From contig JAIESW010000010.1 in the NCBI GenBank assembly GCA_019745565.1, positions 186,001-250,000 of the forward strand: 64,000 nt of DNA. The letters are read 5' to 3'. Within the stretch, counting starts at the first letter, position 1. Each line of letters begins with the position of its first letter. This DNA comes from Burkholderiales bacterium (lineage in GTDB: Bacteria > Pseudomonadota > Gammaproteobacteria > Burkholderiales > Ga0077523). Under the pieces are notes generated by a model. The model was not told the DNA's origin. It was given only the letters and a program-made list of their open reading frames with translations, and did no database searches. Of the stretch, positions 21,991-30,958 are shown piece after piece. The position numbers and the translations under genes were made by a program.

Positions 21991-23077
21991 TCGTCTGATC
22001 GCGTACCTGACCCGGCACCTCGATCCGTTCCTCGCCACGGTGGTGGGTGTGCTGCTGTCGCTCGGCCTCGTGGTGCTGTTCAGCGCGTCGGGCGAGAGCT
22101 TCAGCCGCATCGGGAATCAACTCGTGAACATCCTGATCGCGGTCACGGTGATGTGGATCGCGGCCAACGTCGCTCCGCAGCATCTGCTGCGCTTCGCCGT
22201 TCCGGTGTACGTGGTCGGGCTGGTGCTGCTGATCTGCGTGCCGCTGTTCGGCGATGAGGCGAAGGGCGCCAAGCGCTGGCTCGACCTCGGTGTCACGCGC
22301 ATCCAACCCTCCGAGCTGATGAAGATCGGCGTGCCGCTGATGCTCGCGTGGTATTTCGACCGCTACGAGGCCATCCTCAAGCTGAAGGACTACGTGATCG
22401 GCAGCATCGTGCTGGCGGTGCCCGTGCTGCTGATCGCCATGCAACCCGATCTGGGCACGGCCATTCTGGTGGCCGCCGCCGGCTTCTACGTGCTGTTTCT
22501 CGCGGGGCTGTCGTGGAAAGTGCTGGCGGCACTCGGCATCGCCGCTGCCGGCAGCCTCCCGATACTGTGGGGGATGATGCACGACTACCAGCGCCAGCGC
22601 GTGCTGACCTTGCTCGACCCTTCCCAGGATCCGCTCGGTCGCGGGTACCACACGATCCAGTCCACCATCGCGCTCGGTTCCGGCGGCGTGTTCGGCAAGG
22701 GCTGGCTCAACGGCACGCAGGCGCGCCTCGACTTCCTGCCCGAGCGCACCACCGACTTCATCTTCGCGGTCTATTCGGAAGAGTTCGGACTGTTCGGCAA
22801 CATGATCCTGCTCGTGCTGTTCCTGCTGGTCATCGGGCGTGGCCTGTACATCTCGGCCAATGCCTCGATGCTGTTCTCGCGCCTGCTGGCGGGCGCCGTC
22901 ACGCTGACCTTCTTCACCTACGCCTTCGTGAACATGGGCATGGTGGCCGGCATCCTGCCGGTGGTGGGCGTCCCGCTGCCCTTGATCAGCTACGGCGGCA
23001 CGTCGGCGGTGACCATCCTCTTCGGCATCGGCATCCTCATGAGCATCCACACGCACAAGCGGCTGGTGACGACGTGA
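21983..23077 (+). CDS. rodA: Peptidoglycan glycosyltransferase RodA
   Basis: A 364-residue SEDS-family polymerase with about 10 membrane segments that extends glycan strands together with PBP2. The start is the GTG at 21983 (MIDRLIAYLTRHLDPF), inside the end of mrdA with AGGAGG a few bases upstream. Conserved SEDS text includes KRWLDLG, RIQPSELMKI, MQPDLGTA, the ERTTDFIFAVYSEEFG loop and PLPLISYGGTSAVT. The mrdA-rodA overlap implies coupled translation of the enzyme pair. Confidence 0.97.
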   Translation: MIDRLIAYLTRHLDPFLATVVGVLLSLGLVVLFSASGESFSRIGNQLVNILIAVTVMWIAANVAPQHLLRFAVPVYVVGLVLLICVPLFGDEAKGAKRWLDLGVTRIQPSELMKIGVPLMLAWYFDRYEAILKLKDYVIGSIVLAVPVLLIAMQPDLGTAILVAAAGFYVLFLAGLSWKVLAALGIAAAGSLPILWGMMHDYQRQRVLTLLDPSQDPLGRGYHTIQSTIALGSGGVFGKGWLNGTQARLDFLPERTTDFIFAVYSEEFGLFGNMILLVLFLLVIGRGLYISANASMLFSRLLAGAVTLTFFTYAFVNMGMVAGILPVVGVPLPLISYGGTSAVTILFGIGILMSIHTHKRLVTT

Positions 23078-23096
23078 AATCGGGGAGGCGCGGAGC

Positions 23097-24035
23097 GTGA
23101 GGCGTGGGCTGGGGTGGCTGACGGCCGGGAGCTGCGTGTTGCTCGCTGCCTGCGCGGGAACACCAATCCAGGAGAACGAACGTGGCACGCCCGCGCCGCA
23201 GCCATCTACCGGCAGCACTGCGCAACCGCGTCCGCCTGAGACCACGACGGTCCCGGGGCGGAAGCCCGGCGGCTACTACCTGGACGATGGTCCCGGCGCC
23301 AATCCGCCGGCGGATCTCGCGTCTATTCCGGATGCCGTCCCGCGCGCCGAACCGGTGAAAGTCTCCACCACGCGGCCCTACACGGCCATGGGCAAGAGCT
23401 ACACGCCGATGCGCGAAGTCACCCCGTACAAGGCGCGCGGGCTGGCCTCGTGGTACGGCAAGCGCTATCACGGCAAGCCCACGTCGAGCGGCGAGGTCTA
23501 CGACATGTACGCGATGACCGCCGCGCACCCGACGCTGCCGATCCCGAGCTACGTGCGCGTGACGTCGGTGAAGAACGGGCGCGCCGTCGTCGTGCGGGTG
23601 AACGATCGCGGGCCGTTCCATTCCGACCGCCTGATCGATCTGTCCTACGTCGCTGCGTGGAAACTGGGCTTCGTCGGCGAAGGCAGCGGGCTGGTGGACG
23701 TCGAATCGATCCTGCCCGGCACCGAGACGGTCGCCGCTGAACCTCCGAAGGCGGTCCCGGTTGCAATGACCGTCGAGGATCCGTTGCCGGCACAGGTAGC
23801 GGCGACCGGCGTGTTCCTCCAGCTCGGTGCCTTCGCGAGCCGCGAGAACGCCGACGATTTCATCAACAAGATGCGCGTCGAACTCGATGCGCTCGCCGCA
23901 CCCCTGCAGGTCTTTGCCAAGGACAATCTCTTCCGCGTCCACGCCGGCCCCTATGCCGATCGCGAGGCCGCCTCGCGGGAAGCCGCCCGCATCGACGAGC
24001 GGTTGGGCCTGAAGCCCTTCGTCGTCGTGCGCTGA
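23097..24035 (+). CDS. rlpA: Septal-ring lipoprotein RlpA (DPBB and SPOR domains)
   Basis: A 312-residue lipoprotein with lipobox LLAAC near residue 19. A Pro/Thr-rich linker follows (about 25-80). The RlpA double-psi beta-barrel is at roughly 105-205 (GLASWYGKRYHGKPTSSGE; VRVNDRGPFHSDRLIDLS), with the catalytic Asp/His region of this lytic-transglycosylase fold. A SPOR domain covers about 238-312 (FLQLGAFASRENADDF). RlpA of this type cleaves stem-peptide-free glycan. The start is GTG at 23097 with GGGGAGG upstream. It is the last gene of the mre string. Confidence 0.94.
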   Translation: MRRGLGWLTAGSCVLLAACAGTPIQENERGTPAPQPSTGSTAQPRPPETTTVPGRKPGGYYLDDGPGANPPADLASIPDAVPRAEPVKVSTTRPYTAMGKSYTPMREVTPYKARGLASWYGKRYHGKPTSSGEVYDMYAMTAAHPTLPIPSYVRVTSVKNGRAVVVRVNDRGPFHSDRLIDLSYVAAWKLGFVGEGSGLVDVESILPGTETVAAEPPKAVPVAMTVEDPLPAQVAATGVFLQLGAFASRENADDFINKMRVELDALAAPLQVFAKDNLFRVHAGPYADREAASREAARIDERLGLKPFVVVR

Positions 24036-24065
24036 TTCCGACTCAACCCTCCACCGACTTCCAAA

Positions 24066-25004
24066 ATGAACACGCTCATCTGCGGCTCCGTCGCCTACGA
24101 CACGATCATGGTCTTCCACGATCGGTTCAAGCAGCACATCCTGCCTGACCAGATCCACATCCTGAACGTGTCGTTCCTCGTGCCCGACATGCGGCGCGAG
24201 TTCGGCGGTTGCGCCGGGAACATCGCGTACTCGCTGGCGATGCTGGGCGGCAAGCCGCTCGCGATGGCGACCGTGGGGTCGGAGGATTTCTCAGCGTACG
24301 AGAGACGTTTCGACAACCTGGGCCTGTCGCGCGCGCACGTGAAGGAAGTGCCGGGCAGCTTCACCGCGCAGGCCTTCATCACCACCGATCTCGACGACAA
24401 CCAGATCACCGCCTTCCATCCGGGCGCGATGTCACATTCGCACCTGAACCACATTTCGGACGCGAAGGACGTGACGTTGGGCATCGTCGCGCCGGACGGC
24501 CGCGACGGCATGCTGCAGCACGCGCGCGAATTTCACGAGGCCGGCATCCCGTTCATCTTCGATCCGGGCCAGGGTCTGCCGATGTTCGACGGCGCCGACC
24601 TGAAGCGTTTCATCGACATGGCGACCTACGTCACGCTGAACGACTACGAAGCGCGGCTGGTGCAGGAGCGCACCGGCGAGACCGCCGAAGCGCTCGCGAA
24701 GAAGGTGAAGGCCTTCATCATCACGCGTGGCGGCGACGGTTCCACCGTCTTCGCCGAGGGCAAGCGGCTCGACATCCCCGCGGCGAAGCCGGCAGCCGTG
24801 GTGGACCCCACCGGTTGCGGCGATGCCTATCGTGCCGGCCTGCTCTACGGCATCGCGAACGGGATCGATTGGCCGCTGACCGGGCGGCTCGCCTCGCTCA
24901 TCGGCGCGATCAAGATCGCGCAACGCGGGGCGCAGAACCACAGCTTCACGCGCAACGACATCGAAGCGCAGTTCCATGCGTCGTTCGGCACGCGACCCTG
25001 GTGA
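24066..25004 (+). CDS. PfkB-family carbohydrate/nucleoside kinase
   Basis: A 312-residue ribokinase-superfamily sugar or nucleoside kinase. The N-terminal signature is GGCAGNIAYSLAMLGG near residue 47. The C-terminal PfkB signature DPTGCGDAYRAGLLYGI carries the catalytic Asp and the anion hole. The overall form resembles the adenosine-kinase-like group common in proteobacteria (FGGCAGNIAY, the lid region ITAFHPGAM). The substrate cannot be set by eye; adenosine or a related ribonucleoside is the best guess. It stands 30 bases after rlpA, on the same strand. Confidence 0.85.
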   Translation: MNTLICGSVAYDTIMVFHDRFKQHILPDQIHILNVSFLVPDMRREFGGCAGNIAYSLAMLGGKPLAMATVGSEDFSAYERRFDNLGLSRAHVKEVPGSFTAQAFITTDLDDNQITAFHPGAMSHSHLNHISDAKDVTLGIVAPDGRDGMLQHAREFHEAGIPFIFDPGQGLPMFDGADLKRFIDMATYVTLNDYEARLVQERTGETAEALAKKVKAFIITRGGDGSTVFAEGKRLDIPAAKPAAVVDPTGCGDAYRAGLLYGIANGIDWPLTGRLASLIGAIKIAQRGAQNHSFTRNDIEAQFHASFGTRPW

Positions 25005-25068
25005 CGAGGCTCGGCGCCTGATGACGGACAACGTCACATCGCCTTGATTTAACACAAACTTCAATCCG

Positions 25069-25102
25069 CCGTAACCCCGCTGTCACCAGCGGTTACGACC
25101 AT
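25069..25102 (+). promoter_or_regulatory. PhoB box and -10 before olsBA
   Basis: CCGTAAC-CCCG-CTGTCAC (25069-25086) is two 7-mers 4 bases apart, the second fitting the PhoB half-site consensus. Ten bases later comes GACCAT (25097-25102), the same spacing as in the porin, lipoprotein and phoB promoters here. The region is also a stem-loop (25071-25096). Confidence 0.6.
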
Positions 25103-25134
25103 GTGCGCCGTCTCATTTGATTATGGGGGCGCAT

Positions 25135-25893
25135 ATGCTGAGAAACGAAGTCGAAGTACGCGGGCGCGAACGGGTCGGCCTTTCGGTGCACCTTGCCCGC
25201 AGCGACGCGGAAGTGCGCGAAGCGCAGAAGTTGCGCTGGCGCATCTTCGCCGAGGAAATGGGCGCACGGCTCGAAACGAGCGAAACCGGCGTCGACATCG
25301 ACGTCTTCGATCCCTGGTGCGAGCACCTGATCGTGCGCGAGCACGACAACGGCGAGGTGATCGGCACCTATCGCATCCTCCCCGGGGCGCAGGCACGCAC
25401 GCTGGGCGGGTTCTACTCCGACGGCGAGTTCGACCTGACCCGTATCGACCATCTGCGCGATCGGACGGTGGAAGTGGGCCGCTCGTGCGTACATCCGGAT
25501 CACCGCAACGGCGCCACCATCGCGCTGCTTTGGCAGGGTCTCGCGCAGTTCATGCAGGCGCACCACTACGAGTTCATGATCGGGTGCGCCTCCGTCTCCA
25601 TGGCCGACGGTGGACATGGAGCGGTCAGCATCTACAATAGGCTCCGGCAATCCAGCCTGAGCCCGATCGAGTACCGGGTGTTCCCGCGTCATCCGCTGCC
25701 GCTCGATCGCATCGAGGGCGCGGTGGATGCGTCGATTCCCCCGCTCATCAAGGGATACGTGCGTTGCGGTGCCTACGTCTGCGGTGATCCCGCGTGGGAT
25801 CCGGACTTCAACACGGCCGATCTGCTCATGCTGTTGCCCATGTCCCGGCTCGACCGCCGGTACGCGCGGCACTTCATGAAGCATGACCACTGA
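25135..25893 (+). CDS. olsB: Ornithine N-acyltransferase OlsB (GNAT family)
   Basis: A 252-residue acyltransferase predicted to transfer a 3-hydroxyacyl group from acyl carrier protein to the alpha-amino group of ornithine, giving lyso-ornithine lipid. Family text includes KLRWRIFAEEMGA near residue 33, CEHLIVRE, IGTYRIL, EVGRSCVHPDHRNGATI (acetyltransferase core) and YEFMIGCASVSMADGG. The start is ATG 25135, with GGGGG at 25125-25129; an ATG at 25123 lacks a ribosome site. It overlaps olsA by 11 bases. A PhoB box upstream fits the known phosphate control of ornithine lipids. Confidence 0.85.
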   Translation: MLRNEVEVRGRERVGLSVHLARSDAEVREAQKLRWRIFAEEMGARLETSETGVDIDVFDPWCEHLIVREHDNGEVIGTYRILPGAQARTLGGFYSDGEFDLTRIDHLRDRTVEVGRSCVHPDHRNGATIALLWQGLAQFMQAHHYEFMIGCASVSMADGGHGAVSIYNRLRQSSLSPIEYRVFPRHPLPLDRIEGAVDASIPPLIKGYVRCGAYVCGDPAWDPDFNTADLLMLLPMSRLDRRYARHFMKHDH

Positions 25894-26740
25894 CGCACTC
25901 ACTCGAAACTACCGCATCGTCCGGATGTTTCTGCACCTGCTGGCGGGGCTCGGCGCCTCGGCAGTGGTGTTCCCCCTGGTGGGCCGCAACGGGCGGCTCG
26001 CCATCTTCCGCCGCTGGTCGCAAACGCTGCTGCGCATCTTGAACGTGCGCGTGAGCGTGCACGGCACGCCCCCGATCTCCCGCACCGAGCCCACCATGAT
26101 GCTGGCCAACCACGTGTCGTGGCTGGACATCTTCCTGATCGCTAGCCAGGTGCCGTCGCGCTTCGTCGCGAAATCCGAGATCCGCCGCTGGCCGGTGGTG
26201 GGTTGGCTGATCTCCCGCCAGGGCACGTTGTTCGTGGAGCGCGCGCGGCGGCACGACACCGCGCGGATCAACAACTCCGTCAACGATGCGCTGGAGAAGG
26301 GGTATTGTGCGGTCGTGTTCCCCGAGGGCACGACATCCGACGGGACCGAGGTGAGACCGTTCCACGCCTCGCTGCTGCAGCCCATCGTGCAGACCCATGG
26401 CGTTGCGGTGCCGGTGGCGTTGCGCTACGTCACCGCTGACGGCGGCATCGACGATGCGCCCGCCTACACCCAGGAGCGCACGCTGTGGGATTCGCTGAAG
26501 CTCATTGCATCCCAGCGTGAACTGCACGCCGAGATCCACTTTCTTCCGGCCGTACCGGCGGTCGGCAAGCACCGGCGCGATCTGGCCGAACACACCGCGC
26601 GACTCGTCGCCGAAGCGCTGTCGCTCACACCCCCCGGCAGGAAACGCGGAACAGCTTCCGATCCTCGAGCCGCACCGCCGCCAGCTCCCGACCCCACACA
26701 CAGCCCGTATCCAGGGCCAGAAGCCGCGGTTCGACCCTGA
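25883..26740 (+). CDS. olsA: Lyso-ornithine lipid O-acyltransferase OlsA (PlsC family)
   Basis: A 285-residue 1-acyl-glycerol-3-phosphate acyltransferase-like protein. HX4D is in NHVSWLD (His77, Asp82). The glycerophosphate-type motif FPEGT is at 146-150 and [11 protein letters not shown] lies before it. N-terminal hydrophobic segments suggest membrane attachment. Pairing with olsB points to lyso-ornithine lipid as acceptor, though phosphatidic-acid synthesis (PlsC) is not excluded. The last 39 codons, a low-complexity Pro/Ala/Arg tail after LSLTPPG, lie antisense to the end of apaH. The family normally stops near there, so the tail is probably a stop-loss extension. Confidence 0.85.
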   Translation: MTTDALTRNYRIVRMFLHLLAGLGASAVVFPLVGRNGRLAIFRRWSQTLLRILNVRVSVHGTPPISRTEPTMMLANHVSWLDIFLIASQVPSRFVAKSEIRRWPVVGWLISRQGTLFVERARRHDTARINNSVNDALEKGYCAVVFPEGTTSDGTEVRPFHASLLQPIVQTHGVAVPVALRYVTADGGIDDAPAYTQERTLWDSLKLIASQRELHAEIHFLPAVPAVGKHRRDLAEHTARLVAEALSLTPPGRKRGTASDPRAAPPPAPDPTHSPYPGPEAAVRP

Positions 26741-27431
26741 GGGCAAGCGCGGACCAGTGGCCGCACACCACCGTGTGCGTGTTGCTGCGCCGACGCGGCA
26801 CGTCGAACCAGGGCATGTAGCCAGCGGGAATGTCGTCGAGTTCGCCTTTGTGGCTGAATTCCATGTCCCCGTCGGCGGTGCAGATGCGCAGGCGCGTCAT
26901 CGCATTCACGATCACGCGCAGGCGATCCCAGCCTTCGAGATCGTCGTTCCACCGTGCCGGCTGGTTGCCGTACATGTGGCGGTAGAACCTGGTCGGATCC
27001 TCCTTGCGCAGCGCGGCCTCGGCTTCGTGCGCGAGCGCCATGGACTCTTCGATGGTCCATTGCGGCAGCAGGCCCGCATGCACCATCGCGTACTCGTCTT
27101 CCACGTGCATCAGGGGTTGTGCACGCAGCCAGTCGAGCAACTCCTCGCGATCCGGTGCGGCCAGGATGTCGTCGATCGTGTCGCCCCGATGGACCTTTGC
27201 GTGACCGGCAGCGGCCACCAGCAGATGCAGATCGTGATTGCCGAGCACGACGATGGCGCGATCGCCCAGGTCCCGAACGAAACGCAACGTCTCGAGCGAA
27301 GCCGGGCCACGATTGACCAGATCGCCGACGAACCACAGGCGATCCCGCGACGGCGAGAACGAGCAGACGTCCAGCAACCGCTCCAACGGAGCGAAGCAGC
27401 CCTGCAGATCGCCGATCGCGTAGGTGGCCAT
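26625..27431 (-). CDS. apaH: Diadenosine tetraphosphatase ApaH
   Basis: A 268-residue symmetrical Ap4A hydrolase of the calcineurin-like phosphoesterase fold. It degrades Ap4A to ADP and removes Np4-type RNA caps. Metal-site motifs are YAIGDLQGC (residue 4 on), [20 protein letters not shown] and [12 protein letters not shown]. The C-terminal [10 protein letters not shown] ... [18 protein letters not shown] is typical. Its last 116 bases overlap the 3' end of olsA on the other strand. The family-conserved part (CVWG...) is encoded in this overlap, so apaH is the constrained reading. Confidence 0.96.
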   Translation of the reverse strand: MATYAIGDLQGCFAPLERLLDVCSFSPSRDRLWFVGDLVNRGPASLETLRFVRDLGDRAIVVLGNHDLHLLVAAAGHAKVHRGDTIDDILAAPDREELLDWLRAQPLMHVEDEYAMVHAGLLPQWTIEESMALAHEAEAALRKEDPTRFYRHMYGNQPARWNDDLEGWDRLRVIVNAMTRLRICTADGDMEFSHKGELDDIPAGYMPWFDVPRRRSNTHTVVCGHWSALALRVEPRLLALDTGCVWGRELAAVRLEDRKLFRVSCRGV

Positions 27432-27441
27432 CGTCAGGACG

Positions 27442-27471
27442 AAAAAAAGGCGCAGCGTGGTGCTGCGCCTT
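27442..27471 (-). terminator. Intrinsic terminator of the cytochrome gene
   Basis: On the minus strand AAGGCGCAGC, a 5-base loop and GCTGCGCCTT run directly into a tract of T residues (the plus strand reads GAAAAAAAGG). It lies 19 bases after the cytochrome stop and just before apaH, so it separates the two units. Confidence 0.9.
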
Positions 27472-27489
27472 CGTTTTGCATGGGATCGA

Positions 27490-28005
27490 CTATTTCGCGA
27501 GGCCGACCATGTGGTCCACGGCGGCCTTGACCTCGTTGTCCGACAGCGCCGCGTTGCCGCCCTTGGCCGGCATCAAGCGAATGCCCTTGATCGCGTGCTC
27601 GTACAGCGTCGGCTTGCCCTGCGCGATGCGCGGACCCCAAGCGGCCTTGTCGCCGGCCTTGGGCGAGTTCATCACGCCGGCGCCGTGACAGGCGGCACAG
27701 GCCTTGTCGTAGACGGCCTTGCCGTCCACAGGACCGGCCGCCGCGGCGGCGGCAGGCGCTGGTGCCGCCGCGGGCGGCGGTGCTTCGCCCAGGACCACCT
27801 CGCCCGCAGGCTTGATCCGCTTGGCCACCGCATCCTCCGCCATCAGCGGGTTGGACGGGCTGGTGTCCAGACCGCTGGTCACGTACTGCGAGATCGCCAC
27901 GATGATGGAGATGGGAACCAGGAACGACGCCAATATGACAACCACCAGTTGCACTGGCGTCTTGATGAACGATTGGTGGGCTTCGACGTGGAGTTCTTCG
28001 GTCAT
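27490..28005 (-). CDS. Membrane-anchored cytochrome c5-type protein
   Basis: A 171-residue c-type cytochrome. An uncleaved transmembrane anchor is at about residues 18-42 ([20 protein letters not shown]). An Ala/Pro-rich linker (75-92) precedes a single haem domain with CAACH at 103-107 and the axial Met in [10 protein letters not shown]. This arrangement is typical of the cytochrome c5 family that shuttles electrons in the periplasm of betaproteobacteria. It is transcribed alone from a TATAAT at 28050-28045 and ends at a strong terminator. The ribosome site is GGAGG before the ATG. Confidence 0.92.
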   Translation of the reverse strand: MTEELHVEAHQSFIKTPVQLVVVILASFLVPISIIVAISQYVTSGLDTSPSNPLMAEDAVAKRIKPAGEVVLGEAPPPAAAPAPAAAAAAGPVDGKAVYDKACAACHGAGVMNSPKAGDKAAWGPRIAQGKPTLYEHAIKGIRLMPAKGGNAALSDNEVKAAVDHMVGLAK

Positions 28006-28044
28006 GGCGGCCTCCTGCGCTTTGCAGGTCTCGGAAAGACCCGA

Positions 28045-28050
28045 ATTATA
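28045..28050 (-). promoter_or_regulatory. Cytochrome gene -10 box
   Basis: TATAAT on the minus strand, 39 bases before the ATG. The surrounding text CTATAATTCGGG is identical to that at the uvrD promoter (3938-3949). No good -35 is visible. Confidence 0.45.
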
Positions 28051-28124
28051 GGGGACCGCCCCCGCCCCCGAAAGCCGCGCGCATGGAGGGGTTCAGGGCA
28101 ACCGGCTATACTTCGTCCCGCAGC

Positions 28125-28201
28125 GCGCCCGTAGCTCAGTTGGATAGAGTACTGCCCTCCGAAGGCAGGGGTCGCACGTTCGAATCGTGTCGGGCGCGCC
28201 A
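28125..28201 (+). tRNA. tRNA-Arg (anticodon CCG)
   Basis: A 77-base cloverleaf. The acceptor GCGCCCG pairs with CGGGCGC. The D arm is GCTC...GAGT, and the anticodon stem CTGCC/GGCAG holds loop CTCCGAA (anticodon CCG at bases 3-5). The T arm has loop TTCGAAT, and the discriminator G is followed by an encoded CCA. It reads CGG arginine codons. A TATACT at 28107-28112 could be its -10 box. Confidence 0.96.
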
Positions 28202-28275
28202 ATGCTTCGGCTCCTGCGGACGTGACCCACGTCCTCGCGCGCCGACGATGGTTCGCGCCGGGGGCGGGAAGTTGC

Positions 28276-29451
28276 CTACAACGCGTTCCTCCGCACCCGA
28301 CGCGCCTTCCAGTCGAACTCGAAGTAGTCGATCAGCTTGCGCGGTTTCGAGTACGGCTCGTGCGGACGCGGGACGGTGTAGTACTTGCCGGTGATCGTGG
28401 TGCGCGTGACCTCCAGGCGCAGAAAGCCGTGATGGTCGTCGCTGTAGCTCTCGAGCGTGATCGGCTCGTCGCCGTCGCGTTCGAACTCGACCGGCGCGAT
28501 GATCGCTTCACCGTCCACCTTCTTCATGGTGTGCAGGTTGTGATAGCCGCCAGCGCCGGCGACGATGTACGGCGTGGCCGCACCGTTCGCATGCATCTTG
28601 GTGAACCGCTGGTAGTTGTGCACATGGCCGGCGAAGACCATTTCCGGAATCCGGTTCGCCTTGCGGAAGGCATCCTCCAGGACCTGCTTCATCTTCGTGC
28701 TGCCCGAATGGAAGTTGTCGCCCGAGTAGATCGGGTGATGCAGGGAAACGAAGAGCGGGCGATCCTTGGGCAGTGTCTTGAGTTGACCGACGAACCATTG
28801 GTCCTGGTCCCCACGGATGTCGCCGCCTTCCGGGACGTTGCTGTACAGGCCGATGAAGTTGGCGAGCGGCGTCAGCAAGGTCCAGTAGACGTTGGGCTGC
28901 ACCATCGCCGTCCGGTTGGAGTCCTTCGCCTCGGGCTGCATGATGCCCGGATGTTCCGCACAGAAGTTCCGGATGAAGCCGTCGAGCGAGTGCTTGCCGG
29001 GCAGGTTCTCGCCGTCGTGATTGCCGGGGACGGCGAAGATCGGTGCGTTGTAGTGCACGTAGGGTTCGTAGAACTGGTTGTAGTACTCCTCGACTTCGCC
29101 GTTGAAGTAGACGCAGTCGCCCAGTATGTACAGGAACGACGGCCGATCGGGACTGCCCTTCGGTGCGGCCTCGAGATCGCCTTCCATGCCCGCGGCGACG
29201 AGTGTCTGGGGTCGGTCATCCTTGATGCCTCCCATGTCCCCGTTGAGGTGGAAGACCAGCTTGCCGTGGTCGTTGACGGTGGCGAGATCGTCGGCCGACA
29301 GGATCGTGGCGAGATCCAGCTGAAAGGGCGGGCGTCCGCTCGGCGGTGGCAGCGGGCGAAAATGCGTATCCCGGTGCGGCTGTCCCTGATCGATGTGCAG
29401 ATCGTGTCCGTGACTCTTGCTCGGACGCGTGCGGCCGAACGAATGGTTCAT
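28276..29451 (-). CDS. Calcineurin-like metallophosphoesterase
   Basis: A 391-residue protein. The ATG at 29451 is preceded by GAGGAG, 9 bases away. Metal-binding motifs in order are [40 protein letters not shown] and [11 protein letters not shown], the last form resembling purple acid phosphatases and related phosphodiesterases. There is no signal peptide; the first 40 residues are His/Pro/Arg-rich ([19 protein letters not shown]). Substrate and location are therefore unknown. It stands alone between the tRNA and a long gene-free gap, with no PhoB box seen upstream. Confidence 0.8.
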   Translation of the reverse strand: MNHSFGRTRPSKSHGHDLHIDQGQPHRDTHFRPLPPPSGRPPFQLDLATILSADDLATVNDHGKLVFHLNGDMGGIKDDRPQTLVAAGMEGDLEAAPKGSPDRPSFLYILGDCVYFNGEVEEYYNQFYEPYVHYNAPIFAVPGNHDGENLPGKHSLDGFIRNFCAEHPGIMQPEAKDSNRTAMVQPNVYWTLLTPLANFIGLYSNVPEGGDIRGDQDQWFVGQLKTLPKDRPLFVSLHHPIYSGDNFHSGSTKMKQVLEDAFRKANRIPEMVFAGHVHNYQRFTKMHANGAATPYIVAGAGGYHNLHTMKKVDGEAIIAPVEFERDGDEPITLESYSDDHHGFLRLEVTRTTITGKYYTVPRPHEPYSKPRKLIDYFEFDWKARRVRRNAL

Positions 29452-29810
29452 GGTTCCATCTCCTCGGATTGGGCGAACGGAAAGGTCGGGGGCTGCCGGC
29501 GAAGCGATCGCCGTGCAGGGTCTGGCCGGAGGCCGAAGCTCTCCCGTCACGCGGCAAGGCCGTGTGCTCTTCGGACGCAGGCGCTGCCGCCGGCGGCCTC
29601 GTGCGTGGTCGTTCCTCTGGCGCCGTCTCGCGCCGCGACGCCGATCCGGTCAAGTCTCGCTGCCCACTGCGCAGCGTCTTCCGGCCTACCTCGGGCGGAA
29701 GCTGCTCGACTCGGTGCGACGGGTGTTGTCCACTCCCTCGGTGGGGATGCTACCGCCGGACGTATTACATGGAGCTTACGGATCGCGCGCCGTCGGGCTT
29801 CCGATGGGAA
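29452..29810. other. Gene-free gap, 359 bases
   Basis: This gap lies between the metallophosphoesterase start and the aldo/keto reductase stop, so it must hold the metallophosphoesterase promoter. The small open frames here show no family resemblance or ribosome sites. I see no convincing promoter, repeat or RNA structure. Confidence 0.5.
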
Positions 29811-30845
29811 TCAAACCGGCGGCGGATTCCGCTCCCCGTAAACGTTGCGCTGATGCCAATACGGATACGCCGGCGTCGTCTCGCTCGCGGCATCCAGCTT
29901 GGCCACTTGTTCCGCGGTCAGCTTCCAATCGACGGCGCCGAGATTCTGCTTGAGTTGCGCTTCGTCGCGCGCGCCGATGATGACCGTCGCGACCGAAGGC
30001 CGTTGCAGCAGCCAGTTGAGCGCGATCTGCGGCACGGTCTTGCCGGTCTCCACCGCCACCGCGTCGAGGGCATCGACGACCTTGTAGACATGCTCGATCG
30101 GTACCGGCGGCGCCTTGTCGTTGGAGATCTTGCTCTGCAGGCGTGTCGTCTCCGGCAGCGACTGGCCGCGGCGGATCTTGCCGCCAAGGCGTCCCCAGCC
30201 CAGCGGACTCCACACCACCGTGCCGACCTTCTGGTCGAGTGCCAGCGGCATCAACTCCCATTCGTAGTCGCGCCCCACGAGGCTGTAGTAGGCCTGATGG
30301 GCGACATAGCGCGGCCAGCCGTAACGGTCCGACGTCGCCAGCGACTTCATGAGATGCCAGCCGGAGAAGTTCGAGCAACCGATGTAGCGGATCTTGCCGG
30401 CACGCACGAGGTCGTTCAACGTTCCGAGCACTTCCTCGACCGGCGATTTCGCATCGAAGCCGTGCAGCTGATACAGGTCGATGTAGTCGGTACCGAGACG
30501 CCGCAGACTCGCGTCGACCGCCTGCAGCAGATGAAAGCGCGACGAACCGATGTCGTTCGGCCCGGTGCCGAGCCGGAACGAGCCCTTGGTGGAGATCAGC
30601 AGCTGATTGCGGCGGCCCTTGATCGCCTGCCCGAGGATTTCCTCGGCGAGACCACCGGAGTAGACGTCGGCGGAGTCGAACATGGTGAGCCCCGCGTCCA
30701 GGCACACGTCCACCAGGCGCGTGGCCGCTGCCACATCGGTGCTGCCCCAGGACTTGAAGAACTCGTTTCCGCCGCCGAACGTGCCTGTGCCCAGACTCAG
30801 CGCCGGGACCATGAACCCTGCACCGCCCAATTGTCGGTATTCCAT
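29811..30845 (-). CDS. Aldo/keto reductase
   Basis: A 344-residue NADPH-dependent (beta/alpha)8-barrel oxidoreductase. The catalytic tetrad is visible as Asp and Tyr in MFDSADVYSGG, Lys in LLISTKGSFR and His in DLYQLHGFD. The C-terminal cofactor-binding segment is ATVIIGARDEAQLKQNLGA. The ATG at 30845 (MEYRQLGGAGF) gives the family-typical N-terminus and has GGAG upstream; the frame is open further but inside non-conserved text. The length fits the AKR11/YajO-like group. The substrate is unknown. It lies 113 bases after the accessory four-gene operon on the same strand. Confidence 0.88.
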   Translation of the reverse strand: MEYRQLGGAGFMVPALSLGTGTFGGGNEFFKSWGSTDVAAATRLVDVCLDAGLTMFDSADVYSGGLAEEILGQAIKGRRNQLLISTKGSFRLGTGPNDIGSSRFHLLQAVDASLRRLGTDYIDLYQLHGFDAKSPVEEVLGTLNDLVRAGKIRYIGCSNFSGWHLMKSLATSDRYGWPRYVAHQAYYSLVGRDYEWELMPLALDQKVGTVVWSPLGWGRLGGKIRRGQSLPETTRLQSKISNDKAPPVPIEHVYKVVDALDAVAVETGKTVPQIALNWLLQRPSVATVIIGARDEAQLKQNLGAVDWKLTAEQVAKLDAASETTPAYPYWHQRNVYGERNPPPV

Positions 30846-30958
30846 CTTCAGCGCTCCGTGAAACCCGATGAGCGCCGATTGTCGCAGCTTCCAGGTTTGA
30901 GAACCCGCAGCCCTGGCCGGACGGATCGTCGACACGATCCATCCAGCCTCCCTCGTTC

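Noticed and set aside
25071..25096. Stem-loop read only as a terminator of the kinase gene
   Set aside because: There is no T-run, the stem has a two-base bulge, and the same bases fit a PhoB box with correct -10 spacing. Kept as regulatory.
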